Shown: positions 27,624 through 34,861 of the stretch, in pieces
Layout: every line of letters starts with the position of its first letter
How positions within the stretch are numbered: position 1 is the stretch's first letter
Source: Saccharopolyspora sp. NFXS83
Lineage (GTDB): Bacteria > Actinomycetota > Actinomycetes > Mycobacteriales > Pseudonocardiaceae
Reading direction: 5' to 3'
NCBI RefSeq assembly: GCF_026241095.1
Contig: NZ_JAPFGB010000045.1
Location: 1-39,257, forward strand
Length of the DNA: 39,257 bases
Program-made: the position numbers and the translations under genes
Notes under the pieces: generated by a model
What the model was told of the DNA's origin: nothing
The model's input: the letters and a program-made list of their open reading frames with translations, nothing else
The model's database searches: none

Positions 27624-28930
27624 CGGGGACGACGGCGTCGGCCACCACCGCGCCCGGCGAGTCCGGGCGGTTCGGCGAGGACGAACTCCGCGCCCTGCAA
27701 CTCGAACGCCTCCAGTGGACGCTGGAGCACGCGTACCGCAACGTTCCCTTCTACCGCGCCAAGTTCGACGCCGCCGGGGTGCACCCGAGCGACTGCCGGA
27801 GCCTGGCGGACCTCGCGAAGTTCCCCGCGACCACCAAGGACGACCTGCGGGCCAACTACCCCTTCGGCGGATTCGCCGTCCCGCGCGAGCAGGTCAGCCG
27901 CATCCACGCCTCCAGCGGCACGACCGGGCAGCCCACCGTCGTCGGCTACACGCGTCACGACCTCCAGGTGTGGGCCGAGGTGGTGGCCCGCTCGATCCGG
28001 GCCGCGGGCGGCGGTCCCGGCGACCTGGTGCACATCTCCTACGGGTACGGCCTGTTCACCGGCGGGCTCGGCGCGCACTACGGCGCGGAGCACCTCGGCT
28101 GCACGGTGGTCCCCGCTTCCGGCGGGATGACCGCGCGCCAAGCGCAGCTGATCCGCGACTTCCGCCCGGATCTGATCATGGTGACGCCGACCTACATGCT
28201 CACCCTCATCGACGAATTGCGGCGCCAGGGCATCGATCCCCGCGACACCGGGCTGCGGGCGGGGATATTCGGCGCCGAGCCGTGGACCGAGGACATGCGC
28301 CGCGAGATCGAGCAGGCGCTCGCCATCGACGCGGTCGACATCTACGGCCTGTCCGAAGTGATGGGCCCCGGCGTCGCGGCCGAGTTCGCCGAGACCAAGG
28401 ACGGCCTGCACATCTGGGAGGACCACTTCTACCCCGAGGTGATCGACCCCGTCCTGGGCGATCCGCTGCCCGACGGCGAATCCGGGGAGCTGCTGTTCAC
28501 CTCGTTGACCAAGGAAGCCCTGCCGATCATCCGCTACCGCACCCGCGACCTGACCAGGCTGCTGCCGGGGACCGCGCGCCCGGCCATGCGGCGGATGGAG
28601 CGGATCACCGGGCGCAGCGACGACCTGATCATCCTGCGCGGCGTCAACGTCTTCCCCACCCAGATCGAGGAACTCGTGCTGCGCGCCGACGGGCTGTCGC
28701 CGCACTTCCAGATCACGTTGTCCCGCCGCGAGCGGATGGACCACATGACGATCCGCGTCGAAGCGCTCGACGACACCACCGCCGACCAGCGCCAGGCCGC
28801 GCCGGAATCACTGACCAGGGCGGTGAAGGACGCGGTGGGCATCACCGCGGAGATCACCGTCGTCGACCCCGGCACGCTCGAACGCTCGGTGGGCAAGCTG
28901 CGCCGGGTGCGCGACGAGCGCGGCTCATGA
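27620..28930 (+). CDS. paaK: Phenylacetate-CoA ligase
   Basis: Activates phenylacetate to phenylacetyl-CoA with ATP, the entry step for PaaABCDE. The 436-residue protein has PaaK landmarks: the YRNVPFYRAKFDAAGV start, the phosphate loop HASSGTTGQPTVVGYT, SYGYGLFTGGLGAHYGAE, GAEPWTEDMRREIE, DIYGLSEVMGPGVA, and TGRSDDLIILRGVNVFPTQIE with the hinge Asp. The C-terminal lysine motif appears as ERSVGKLRRV. It is translationally coupled at both ends, to paaI (ATGA) and to paaR (ATGA). Confidence 0.95.
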   Translation: MTGTTASATTAPGESGRFGEDELRALQLERLQWTLEHAYRNVPFYRAKFDAAGVHPSDCRSLADLAKFPATTKDDLRANYPFGGFAVPREQVSRIHASSGTTGQPTVVGYTRHDLQVWAEVVARSIRAAGGGPGDLVHISYGYGLFTGGLGAHYGAEHLGCTVVPASGGMTARQAQLIRDFRPDLIMVTPTYMLTLIDELRRQGIDPRDTGLRAGIFGAEPWTEDMRREIEQALAIDAVDIYGLSEVMGPGVAAEFAETKDGLHIWEDHFYPEVIDPVLGDPLPDGESGELLFTSLTKEALPIIRYRTRDLTRLLPGTARPAMRRMERITGRSDDLIILRGVNVFPTQIEELVLRADGLSPHFQITLSRRERMDHMTIRVEALDDTTADQRQAAPESLTRAVKDAVGITAEITVVDPGTLERSVGKLRRVRDERGS

Positions 28931-29529
28931 CCCGCGGACGTGGCAGGCCCGGCCACGACGTGGACTCGCTGCTGCGCATCGCGGCCGTGGTCTTCCACGA
29001 ACGCGGCTACGACGGCACCAGCATGGAGGAGCTGGCCAAGCGGCTCGGCATCACCAAGTCCGCGATCTACCACCACGTATCCGGCAAGCAGGAGCTGTTG
29101 CGCCGCACGGTGAACCGCGCGCTGGACGCGCTGCTGGCCGTGACCGCCGAACCGGAATCCCGCGAGGGACCCGCGATCGACCGGTTGCGCCACGTGGTGC
29201 GGCGCAGCGTGCACGTGCTCGTCGAGGAGCAGCCGTTCGTGACGGTGCTGCTGCGGGTCCGCGGCAACAGCGAGGTGGAGCGCGCCGCGCTCGCCCGCAG
29301 GCGTGAGATCGACGCGTTCCTCGGATCCCTGGTGGCGGAAGCGGAGCGCGACGGCAGCCTGCACCCGGACCTCGACCCGGCGCTGACCAGCCGGTTGCTG
29401 TTCGGGACGGTCAACTCGATCATCGAGTGGTACCGCCCGCAGCCCGGCCTGGACGCCGCCGCGCTCGCCGACGCGGTCACCAAGCTCACCTTCGAAGGGA
29501 TCGAGCGCTGCTCCGGCGAACGGCCTTGA
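28927..29529 (+). CDS. paaR: TetR-family repressor of phenylacetate genes
   Basis: A 200-residue TetR regulator. The N-terminal HTH is clear: IAAVVFHERGYDGTSMEELAKRLGITKSAIYHHVSGKQELL. The C-terminal domain is of the TetR_C type seen in PaaR proteins (VEEQPFVTVLLRVRGNSEVERAALARRREIDAF). It overlaps the paaK stop (ATGA), so ligase and regulator are co-made. In actinobacteria PaaR is released from DNA by phenylacetyl-CoA, the product of PaaK. Its likely targets here are the two palindromes at 24687 and 27149, and through the second it would control its own operon. Confidence 0.9.
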   Translation: MTRGRGRPGHDVDSLLRIAAVVFHERGYDGTSMEELAKRLGITKSAIYHHVSGKQELLRRTVNRALDALLAVTAEPESREGPAIDRLRHVVRRSVHVLVEEQPFVTVLLRVRGNSEVERAALARRREIDAFLGSLVAEAERDGSLHPDLDPALTSRLLFGTVNSIIEWYRPQPGLDAAALADAVTKLTFEGIERCSGERP

Positions 29530-29941
29530 TCAGTCCTGTTCGGATTGCGCGATCGACCGCGGGGACCCGTGATATGCCCGTGGCAGGGCCGTTGGCCGGT
29601 GCTCCGCGGATCACGACGCCGGGCCGCCTCCACTCTCCCCTCACCGGTCACCGGAGTCCTGCTGGGCTGTGAGCCGGAAGCAGGATCGCTGCCCGGTTGG
29701 AACCAGGGACCATGGACCGTGTCGGTTCAGCGCGGCGCGCGGCTAGCGTGGAAGCGCGTTGCGGCAAGGGCTGCGCGATGCGAAACCGATCGACGCGCGC
29801 TCGAAGCACGCCCTCCGAGGGGCCGTGCGGCTTCAGGTGGACAGCCCGTACCGCGCCTGTCGGCGTGCGATATGCGGGTGCACGCTTCCAGCGGTTCGGC
29901 GCCGTCCCCGCCGCAGTCCGGTTCCAAACGGGGGTTCAACC
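29530..29941. other. Intergenic region upstream of the LuxR-type regulator
   Basis: I see no coding sequence in these 412 bp. Short frames are low-quality GC artefacts. No clear promoter, terminator or repeat stands out, although the promoter of the regulator at 29942 must lie here. Confidence 0.5.
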
Positions 29942-30676
29942 ATGATCGAGGTCGCCGTCATCGCCCCGAACCGGTTCTACCGGGAGGGCCTGGCGCTCAT
30001 CCTGCGCAACATCGGCGGTTTCCGCGTGATCGCCGCCGTGTCGCGGCCCGAGGAGATCGCACCGCTCTCAACGGTGCGCGGAGTGATCCTGCTCGACGTG
30101 GTGGACTCCGGTGACGGGCTCGGCGCGGTGAGTGCGCTGGCGGCCCGGAATCCCGGACTGCCGATCGTCGTGCTGGGCGTGTCCGAGAACGAGGTCGACA
30201 TCATCGCGTACGCCGAGATGGGCGCCGCCGGTTACCTGACGCGGGAGCAGCCGATCGCCGAATTGGGACGCACCATCGAAAGCGCCGCGACCGGCGAGCT
30301 GCGCTGTTCTCCCCGGGTCGCGGCGGCCCTGAGCCATCGGGTGGCCGAACTGACCGCCGAGCTGCGGCCCGGCGGTCCGCTGGAGCCGTTGAGCGGGCGG
30401 GAAGCCGAGATCACCGAACTGCTGGAGCAGGAGTTGTCGAACCAGGAGATCTCCAGGCGGCTGTGCATCGCGTTGCCGACGGTGAAGAACCACGTGCACC
30501 ACATCTTGGACAAGCTCGGGCTGCGGGCGCGCACCGAGGCCGCCAGCTGGGCCCGCCGCCAGCGCCTCAACCACTCCGCGCTGATCCGGTCGAACAGCGG
30601 CGTTCGAGCGAACGGCGCGGAGACCGCCCTGCACCGGGCCGACGCGCGAGGCGGCCCGGCCTCGGCCCGGAGCTGA
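29942..30676 (+). CDS. LuxR-family response regulator with degraded receiver pocket
   Basis: A 244-residue NarL/FixJ-type protein. The receiver (1 to about 120) keeps the phospho-acceptor position D52 in VILLDVVD. The acidic pair normally at residues 8-9 is AP, the Thr/Ser site is Gly (VVLGVSE), and the conserved Lys is Arg (YLTRE). The C-terminal HTH is intact: LSGREAEITELLEQELSNQEISRRLCIALPTVKNHVHHILDKLGLRAR. There is no partner kinase beside it. It probably works without phosphorylation, through another ligand or partner. ATG 29942 was chosen because the receiver starts there; upstream in-frame codons do not look real. Confidence 0.88.
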   Translation: MIEVAVIAPNRFYREGLALILRNIGGFRVIAAVSRPEEIAPLSTVRGVILLDVVDSGDGLGAVSALAARNPGLPIVVLGVSENEVDIIAYAEMGAAGYLTREQPIAELGRTIESAATGELRCSPRVAAALSHRVAELTAELRPGGPLEPLSGREAEITELLEQELSNQEISRRLCIALPTVKNHVHHILDKLGLRARTEAASWARRQRLNHSALIRSNSGVRANGAETALHRADARGGPASARS

Positions 30677-31032
30677 CAACCGCGTCCCCCGGCCTCCGAC
30701 CATCGGTCCCGGCCGCCACCGACTCCTGCCGCGCAACCGCCGCTCCAGCCGCGCCGAGCCCGCCCAAGACCGTTCAGACGCGGTTCGCCCGCGCGCCGGT
30801 GGTCTGAGCGGACACGAGCGCAGCGGCGCTCACCGACTGATCGGGACGCGGCTCGACGCCGGTGCGTGATCCGCGCGGCGGGTCCCGGCACGCGCCAGGA
30901 CCAACCCCCAATGAACCCGCCGGACCATTTCGGCCGCGTGCGCACGGAGGTGTACTCGGGACGGGTTTCCACATCGGCGGAGGGGCCGCCGAAGCCCGCC
31001 ACCCGATCCGGACACCTCATCAGGAGGACGCC
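30677..31032. other. Intergenic region before the LysM gene
   Basis: These 356 bp contain no recognisable gene. The last bases carry AGGAGG before the LysM start. I could not identify a convincing promoter or terminator by eye. Confidence 0.45.
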
Positions 31033-31377
31033 ATGACGAACTGCAACACCTACCGCGTCCAGACCCACGACACGCTCAGCGAAATCGGCGTCTGGTTCCA
31101 CGTTCCGTGGCAGGAACTCGCACGGATCAACAAGATCGCGAACCCGGACCACATCGAGGTCGGTGAGTTGTTGTTCCTGACCGAGGACGAGGACGTGTGC
31201 AACGCCTACCAGATCAAGTCCGGCGACACGCTCTCCGAGCTCGCCGAGCGGTTCCACGTCGGGATGCGGCAGCTCGCCCACTACAACCACATCCTCAACC
31301 CGGACCAGATCCAGGCCGGAGCCACCCTCTGCGTTCCGCTGCCCGCCCACGTGGGCGTGGGACAGCCGCAGGCGTAG
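31033..31377 (+). CDS. Small protein with two LysM domains and no signal peptide
   Basis: A 114-residue protein made almost wholly of two LysM repeats, about residues 6-51 (YRVQTHDTLSEIGVWFHVPW ... HIEVGELLFL) and 57-104 (YQIKSGDTLSELAERFHVGM ... QIQAGATLCVPLP). LysM domains bind N-acetylglucosamine polymers such as peptidoglycan and chitin. There is no signal peptide, transmembrane segment or catalytic domain, which is unusual for a wall-binding module. AGGAGG lies 6 nt before ATG 31033, so the short start is well supported. It may be a cytosolic or non-classically exported protein; its function is unknown. Confidence 0.85.
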   Translation: MTNCNTYRVQTHDTLSEIGVWFHVPWQELARINKIANPDHIEVGELLFLTEDEDVCNAYQIKSGDTLSELAERFHVGMRQLAHYNHILNPDQIQAGATLCVPLPAHVGVGQPQA

Positions 31378-31398
31378 CGGGATCAAGTCGTGATCGAC

Positions 31399-31437
31399 TC
31401 CCCGCCGCACCGAGCGCTTCATCCGGTGCGGCGGGGA
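31399..31437. terminator. Bidirectional terminator between LysM and PucR-type genes
   Basis: A 13-bp perfect stem (31400-31412 with 31424-31436), extended by one T-A pair, lies between two convergent genes. A second perfect hairpin, CGGGCGCTC with GAGCGCCCG (31450-31469), lies nearer the PucR stop. Confidence 0.65.
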
Positions 31438-31474
31438 TCCGCTCGGGAGCGGGCGCTCCTGAGCGCCCGGACCG

Positions 31475-32980
31475 TCAGGACCTGCCCTGCCCGGCCTCGA
31501 CGGTGCCGCTGTCGTGCAGCCGCAGGGCGAAGTGGAGGTCGTAGCGGACCGACGGGCCGTGCAGCAGGGACCGTTCGAGCAGCCGCTCGATGCGCAGGAT
31601 CCGCTTGCGCACCGCCGGAACCGACAGTCCCAGCGTGCGCGCCGCCGCCTCCAGCCGGGCCCCGCCGCCCAGCCACGCGCGGAGCGTGTCGAGCAGGTGC
31701 TCCTCGGCGTGGCGCAGCGGTTCGAGCTGCCGCGCCGTCCAGGCCCGGACCGCGTCGGTCTCCAGCAAGCCCGGGAGGTCCGCCTCGGCGGGCTCTACGA
31801 GCGGTTCGGCGGACCGGGCAGCCAGGTGCAGCGCCAGGTGCAGCCGGGCCTGCGTGGGCAGGTCCCGCACGTCGCAGCCGAGGATGCGGTCGAGCTGTAC
31901 CAACCTGGACCTCAACGTGTTTCGGTGGATCTTGAGCTGACGGGTGGCACCGGTGCCGAAGTTCAGCCACGACCCCAGCGTCTGCTCCAACGTCGCCGCG
32001 TCCGGGTCCTGGGTGCGGGCGGGCACGAACGCGCGCAGCGGCGCCAAGACCCGCGCGGCCCAGGCCTCCCCCGCCGACCCGACGATCCCGGCGAGGCTCT
32101 CCTGGAAGGCGAACACCTCGAAGGGACCGGCCCCGCCGCGGGCCGCGGCCAGCGCGTGGAAGGCCTGCTCGTAGCCGACTCCGACTTCGCGCAGCGACAC
32201 GACCCGGCTCACGCCCACTCGAATCCGCTCCTGCCCGGCCACGACCTCGCGCACCAGGTCCTCGACGGCGTCCGCCGGGTGGTGGTGTTCGTGCCTGCCC
32301 GCGGGAACCAGCGCGATCAGGTGCTTGACGTACACCGGGCAGTGCACGATCCACGCCCGGCCGCCGGTGAGCCGCGCGATCCGCGCCGCGAGCGAGTCCC
32401 GATCGACCTTGTCCGCTTCGATCACGTAGAGCGTGAGGAATGCGGGCAGCCGCGGGGTGAGGGTGCTCGCGACCCGTTGCGCGCCGTCGGTGTGGCCCAT
32501 CAGCAGCAGGTGGATCACCACCTCGCGGATCGCGGTGGCGGCCTGGCCCACGCGCTGCGCGGCCCGCAGCGCCTCGTCGGAGCGCCAGCGCATCGACAGC
32601 AGCCGGGCCGCGTCCGCGATGAGCCGGTCGACGCCCTGGTACGCCGCCGCCCGCGCCGAGATCAGCAGGATCGGCGCGTCCGCGCCGAGGGCCTGCGCGG
32701 AGATCATCCGATCATCGTGGTGCACCGCCGCGGAACGCGCGCGTCCCGCCCGGATCCGGTCCAGCTCGGGCCCGATCGCGGCCACCGCGGCCGGATCCAT
32801 GGAAGAGCCTTCCGCGACCGCTTCACCATCGGCGTCGATCAGCGCCGCCGCACCGCGCACGGCGTCGGCGACACGGCGGATCAGCAGTCTCGTGCCGTCG
32901 GGGCTCATCGCGTCGTGGTGCAGACGGCGGAGCCGTTCGGCGTCGCCGTCCGGTTCGGTGTGTGAGGTCCGCTGCTGCAC
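31475..32980 (-). CDS. PucR-type transcriptional regulator with two C-terminal HTH modules
   Basis: A 501-residue regulator. Residues 1-150 form an uncharacterised, possibly GAF-like sensory region. About 150-300 is a degenerate GGDEF-like region as in CdaR/PucR proteins (RIRVGVSRVVSLREVGVGYEQAFHAL). About 320-385 is the PucR-type HTH (TLEQTLGSWLNFGTGATRQLKIHRNTLRSRLVQLDRILG). A second, similar HTH follows at about 430-485 (LLDTLRAWLGGGARLEAAARTLGLSVPAVRKRILRIERLL). Most family members carry only one. GTG 32980 is the most upstream plausible start. The regulated genes are unknown; the citrate-transport genes next door have their own two-component system. Confidence 0.83.
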   Translation of the reverse strand: MQQRTSHTEPDGDAERLRRLHHDAMSPDGTRLLIRRVADAVRGAAALIDADGEAVAEGSSMDPAAVAAIGPELDRIRAGRARSAAVHHDDRMISAQALGADAPILLISARAAAYQGVDRLIADAARLLSMRWRSDEALRAAQRVGQAATAIREVVIHLLLMGHTDGAQRVASTLTPRLPAFLTLYVIEADKVDRDSLAARIARLTGGRAWIVHCPVYVKHLIALVPAGRHEHHHPADAVEDLVREVVAGQERIRVGVSRVVSLREVGVGYEQAFHALAAARGGAGPFEVFAFQESLAGIVGSAGEAWAARVLAPLRAFVPARTQDPDAATLEQTLGSWLNFGTGATRQLKIHRNTLRSRLVQLDRILGCDVRDLPTQARLHLALHLAARSAEPLVEPAEADLPGLLETDAVRAWTARQLEPLRHAEEHLLDTLRAWLGGGARLEAAARTLGLSVPAVRKRILRIERLLERSLLHGPSVRYDLHFALRLHDSGTVEAGQGRS

Positions 32981-33089
32981 GGCCGTCGACCTTATCGGCC
33001 GTGCGCGAAGCTCGGCGCGATCGGGCCTGGACAGCGCAGGGCCGCGCTGTCATATTCCAAGAGCCGCGATCTCTCATCCACGCAGCAAT

Positions 33090-33119
33090 TTATTACCGGA
33101 ACTTCCGTCGGCTGGGCAA
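33090..33119 (-). promoter_or_regulatory. Candidate promoter of the PucR-type regulator
   Basis: On the minus strand TTGCCC (33114-33119), 18 nt and TAATAA (33090-33095) suit a sigma-70-like promoter about 110 bp before the gene. The spacer carries the inverted repeat CGGAA-C-TTCCG (33097-33107), a possible autoregulatory operator. Confidence 0.4.
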
Positions 33120-33177
33120 GATGAAACTTTCCCGCGAAGTGGATCAAGCTCTAACCTTGGTCCCTCGCAGGGGGCAT

Positions 33178-33210
33178 CGAGTTCGGGCGACCTGGGGGCG
33201 CCCGAACTCG
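33178..33210. other. Perfect 12-bp hairpin
   Basis: CGAGTTCGGGCG (33178-33189) is exactly complementary to 33199-33210 with a 9-nt loop. It lies between the citrate transporter terminator and the PucR promoter, and may be a second terminator or insulator. Confidence 0.45.
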
Positions 33211-33252
33211 GTCAACTACAGCCTCGCTCCGATCACGAGCGGGCCGCTACTT

Positions 33253-33294
33253 CACGCGGCAGGCGGGACCCTCCCCGGACTCGCCTGCCGCGTG
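33253..33294 (-). terminator. Terminator hairpin of the citrate transporter gene
   Basis: CACGCGGCAGGCG (33253-33265) is exactly complementary to 33282-33294 with a 16-nt loop. It starts 4 nt past the stop codon and has no U tract. Confidence 0.6.
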
Positions 33295-33298
33295 GAGA

Positions 33299-34660
33299 TC
33301 AATGCACCGAGATCAGGCCCAGCGCCAGCCCGGCCGCGATGACGACCAGCGACACCAGCAACGCCCACTTGATGGCGAAGCGGTGCTGGTCGCCCAGATC
33401 CACCTTCGCCAACCCGATCAGCACGTACATCGCGGGCACCAGCGGGCTGAGCATGTGGATCGGCTGGCCCAGCAACGAGGCCCGCGCGACCTCCATCGCC
33501 GAAATCCCGTGCTGCGCCGCCGTTTCCGCGAGGATCGGCACCACGCCGAAGTAGAACGCGTCGTTGCTCATGAAGAACGTGAACGGGATGCTCAGCACCG
33601 CGATCACGATGCTGAAGTACGGGAACAGCGCGTCCGGCATGCCGTGCAGCAGGTACTGCGCCATCTGCTCGATCATCCCGGTGCCCGAGAGCACCCCGGT
33701 GAACACCGCGGCGGCGAACACCATCGACACCACCGCGACCACGCTGTCCGCGTGCGAGGCGATGCGGGCCGCCTGCTCCTTGATGCTCGGGTAGTTCACG
33801 ATCAACGCGATCCCGGTGCCGATCATGAACAGCACCGCGATGGGCAGCACGCCGGCGATCAGCGCGATCAGCAGCGCCGCGGTCAGCGCCGTGTTGAACC
33901 AGATCAGCTTCGGCCGCAGGCTCTCGCGGTCCGGGGCCAGCACGTCGAAGTCCCCACCGGTGCCCGGCGCGTCACCGGCACCGGACTCCGGTCCGCCCAG
34001 ACCACCACCCGCGCCCACACCGGCCAGCGCCGGTTCGGCGCTGCGAGCCCGCAGCTTCGCCCGCTCCCGCAGACCGAGCACGTAGGCGATCACGAACACC
34101 GTCACCAGCCCGGCACCCAGCGCCGGGATCATCGGCACGAACATCTCCTGCGGGTCCAGGCGCAGCACGCTCGCCGCCCGCGCCGCCGGCCCGCCCCACG
34201 GGACGATGTTGAGGATCGCGTTGGTCATGCAGGCCAAACCGGTCATCAGCACCGGACTGACCTCGAGCTTGCGGTAGATCGGCAGCAGCGCCGACACAGT
34301 GATCATGAACGTCGTGGTGCCGTCGCCGTCGAGCGAGACCACGGCGACCAGCGCCACCGTTCCCATGATCAGCTTCAGTGGATCGTTGCCGGTGAGCCGG
34401 ACGACCACTCGCGCCACCGGGTCGAACAACCCCGCGTCGATCATGATTCCGAAGTAGAGGATGGCGAACATCAGCATCGCCGCGGTCGGCGCCAGCGAGG
34501 TGATGCCCTCGGTGACCATGTCGCCCAGATCAGGGGCGAAACCGGCTATCACCGCGAAGATCGCCGGAATGACGATCAACGCGACCATCGGGGCCAGGCG
34601 CTTGCTCATCACCAGATAGAGAAAGACCGCCACCATTGCCAACCCGAGCAACGCGATCAA
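33299..34660 (-). CDS. citM: Citrate-metal:proton symporter, CitMHS family
   Basis: Inner-membrane transporter of citrate complexed to a divalent metal (Mg or Ca type), driven by protons. The 453-residue protein has about 11-12 hydrophobic helices. Family segments include MIALLGLAMVAVFLYLVMSKRLAP at the start, LMFAILYFGIMIDAGLFDP, the conserved SLDGDGTTTFMITVSALLP, NIVPWGGPAARAASVL, and FFMSNDAFYFGVVPIL near the end. A hydrophilic Gly/Pro-rich loop (about 195-235) separates the halves. I chose TTG 34660 because family members start exactly there and AAGGGGGG lies upstream; GTG 34702 would add 14 residues. It is divergent from the CitA/CitB-type system that probably induces it. Confidence 0.92.
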   Translation of the reverse strand: MIALLGLAMVAVFLYLVMSKRLAPMVALIVIPAIFAVIAGFAPDLGDMVTEGITSLAPTAAMLMFAILYFGIMIDAGLFDPVARVVVRLTGNDPLKLIMGTVALVAVVSLDGDGTTTFMITVSALLPIYRKLEVSPVLMTGLACMTNAILNIVPWGGPAARAASVLRLDPQEMFVPMIPALGAGLVTVFVIAYVLGLRERAKLRARSAEPALAGVGAGGGLGGPESGAGDAPGTGGDFDVLAPDRESLRPKLIWFNTALTAALLIALIAGVLPIAVLFMIGTGIALIVNYPSIKEQAARIASHADSVVAVVSMVFAAAVFTGVLSGTGMIEQMAQYLLHGMPDALFPYFSIVIAVLSIPFTFFMSNDAFYFGVVPILAETAAQHGISAMEVARASLLGQPIHMLSPLVPAMYVLIGLAKVDLGDQHRFAIKWALLVSLVVIAAGLALGLISVH

Positions 34661-34706
34661 CGCACTACCCCCCTTCGAACCACGACGTGGCCCACGTAAC
34701 ACCGTT

Positions 34707-34723
34707 GTTCCATTTCGCGGAAC
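34707..34723. promoter_or_regulatory. Inverted repeat in the citM-citAB divergent region
   Basis: GTTCC-N7-GGAAC (34707-34723) is a perfect 5-7-5 inverted repeat 47 bp upstream of the preferred citM start. A second palindrome, ACCGCCGCC with GGCGGCGGT (34811-34819 and 34829-34837), lies just before the kinase gene. Either could be the CitB-type regulator site. Confidence 0.35.
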
Positions 34724-34861
34724 CGTAGGTGCTGGGCGCCCGGGACGGGAGGGTTGCGGACCTTGTACGCCTATTCCGCGTTCGGCGCGTTCTGCTCGTT
34801 CTGCTCACCGACCGCCGCCGTGCGTCCCGGCGGCGGTGAAACGGCTGGGTAGGGTCGCGGC

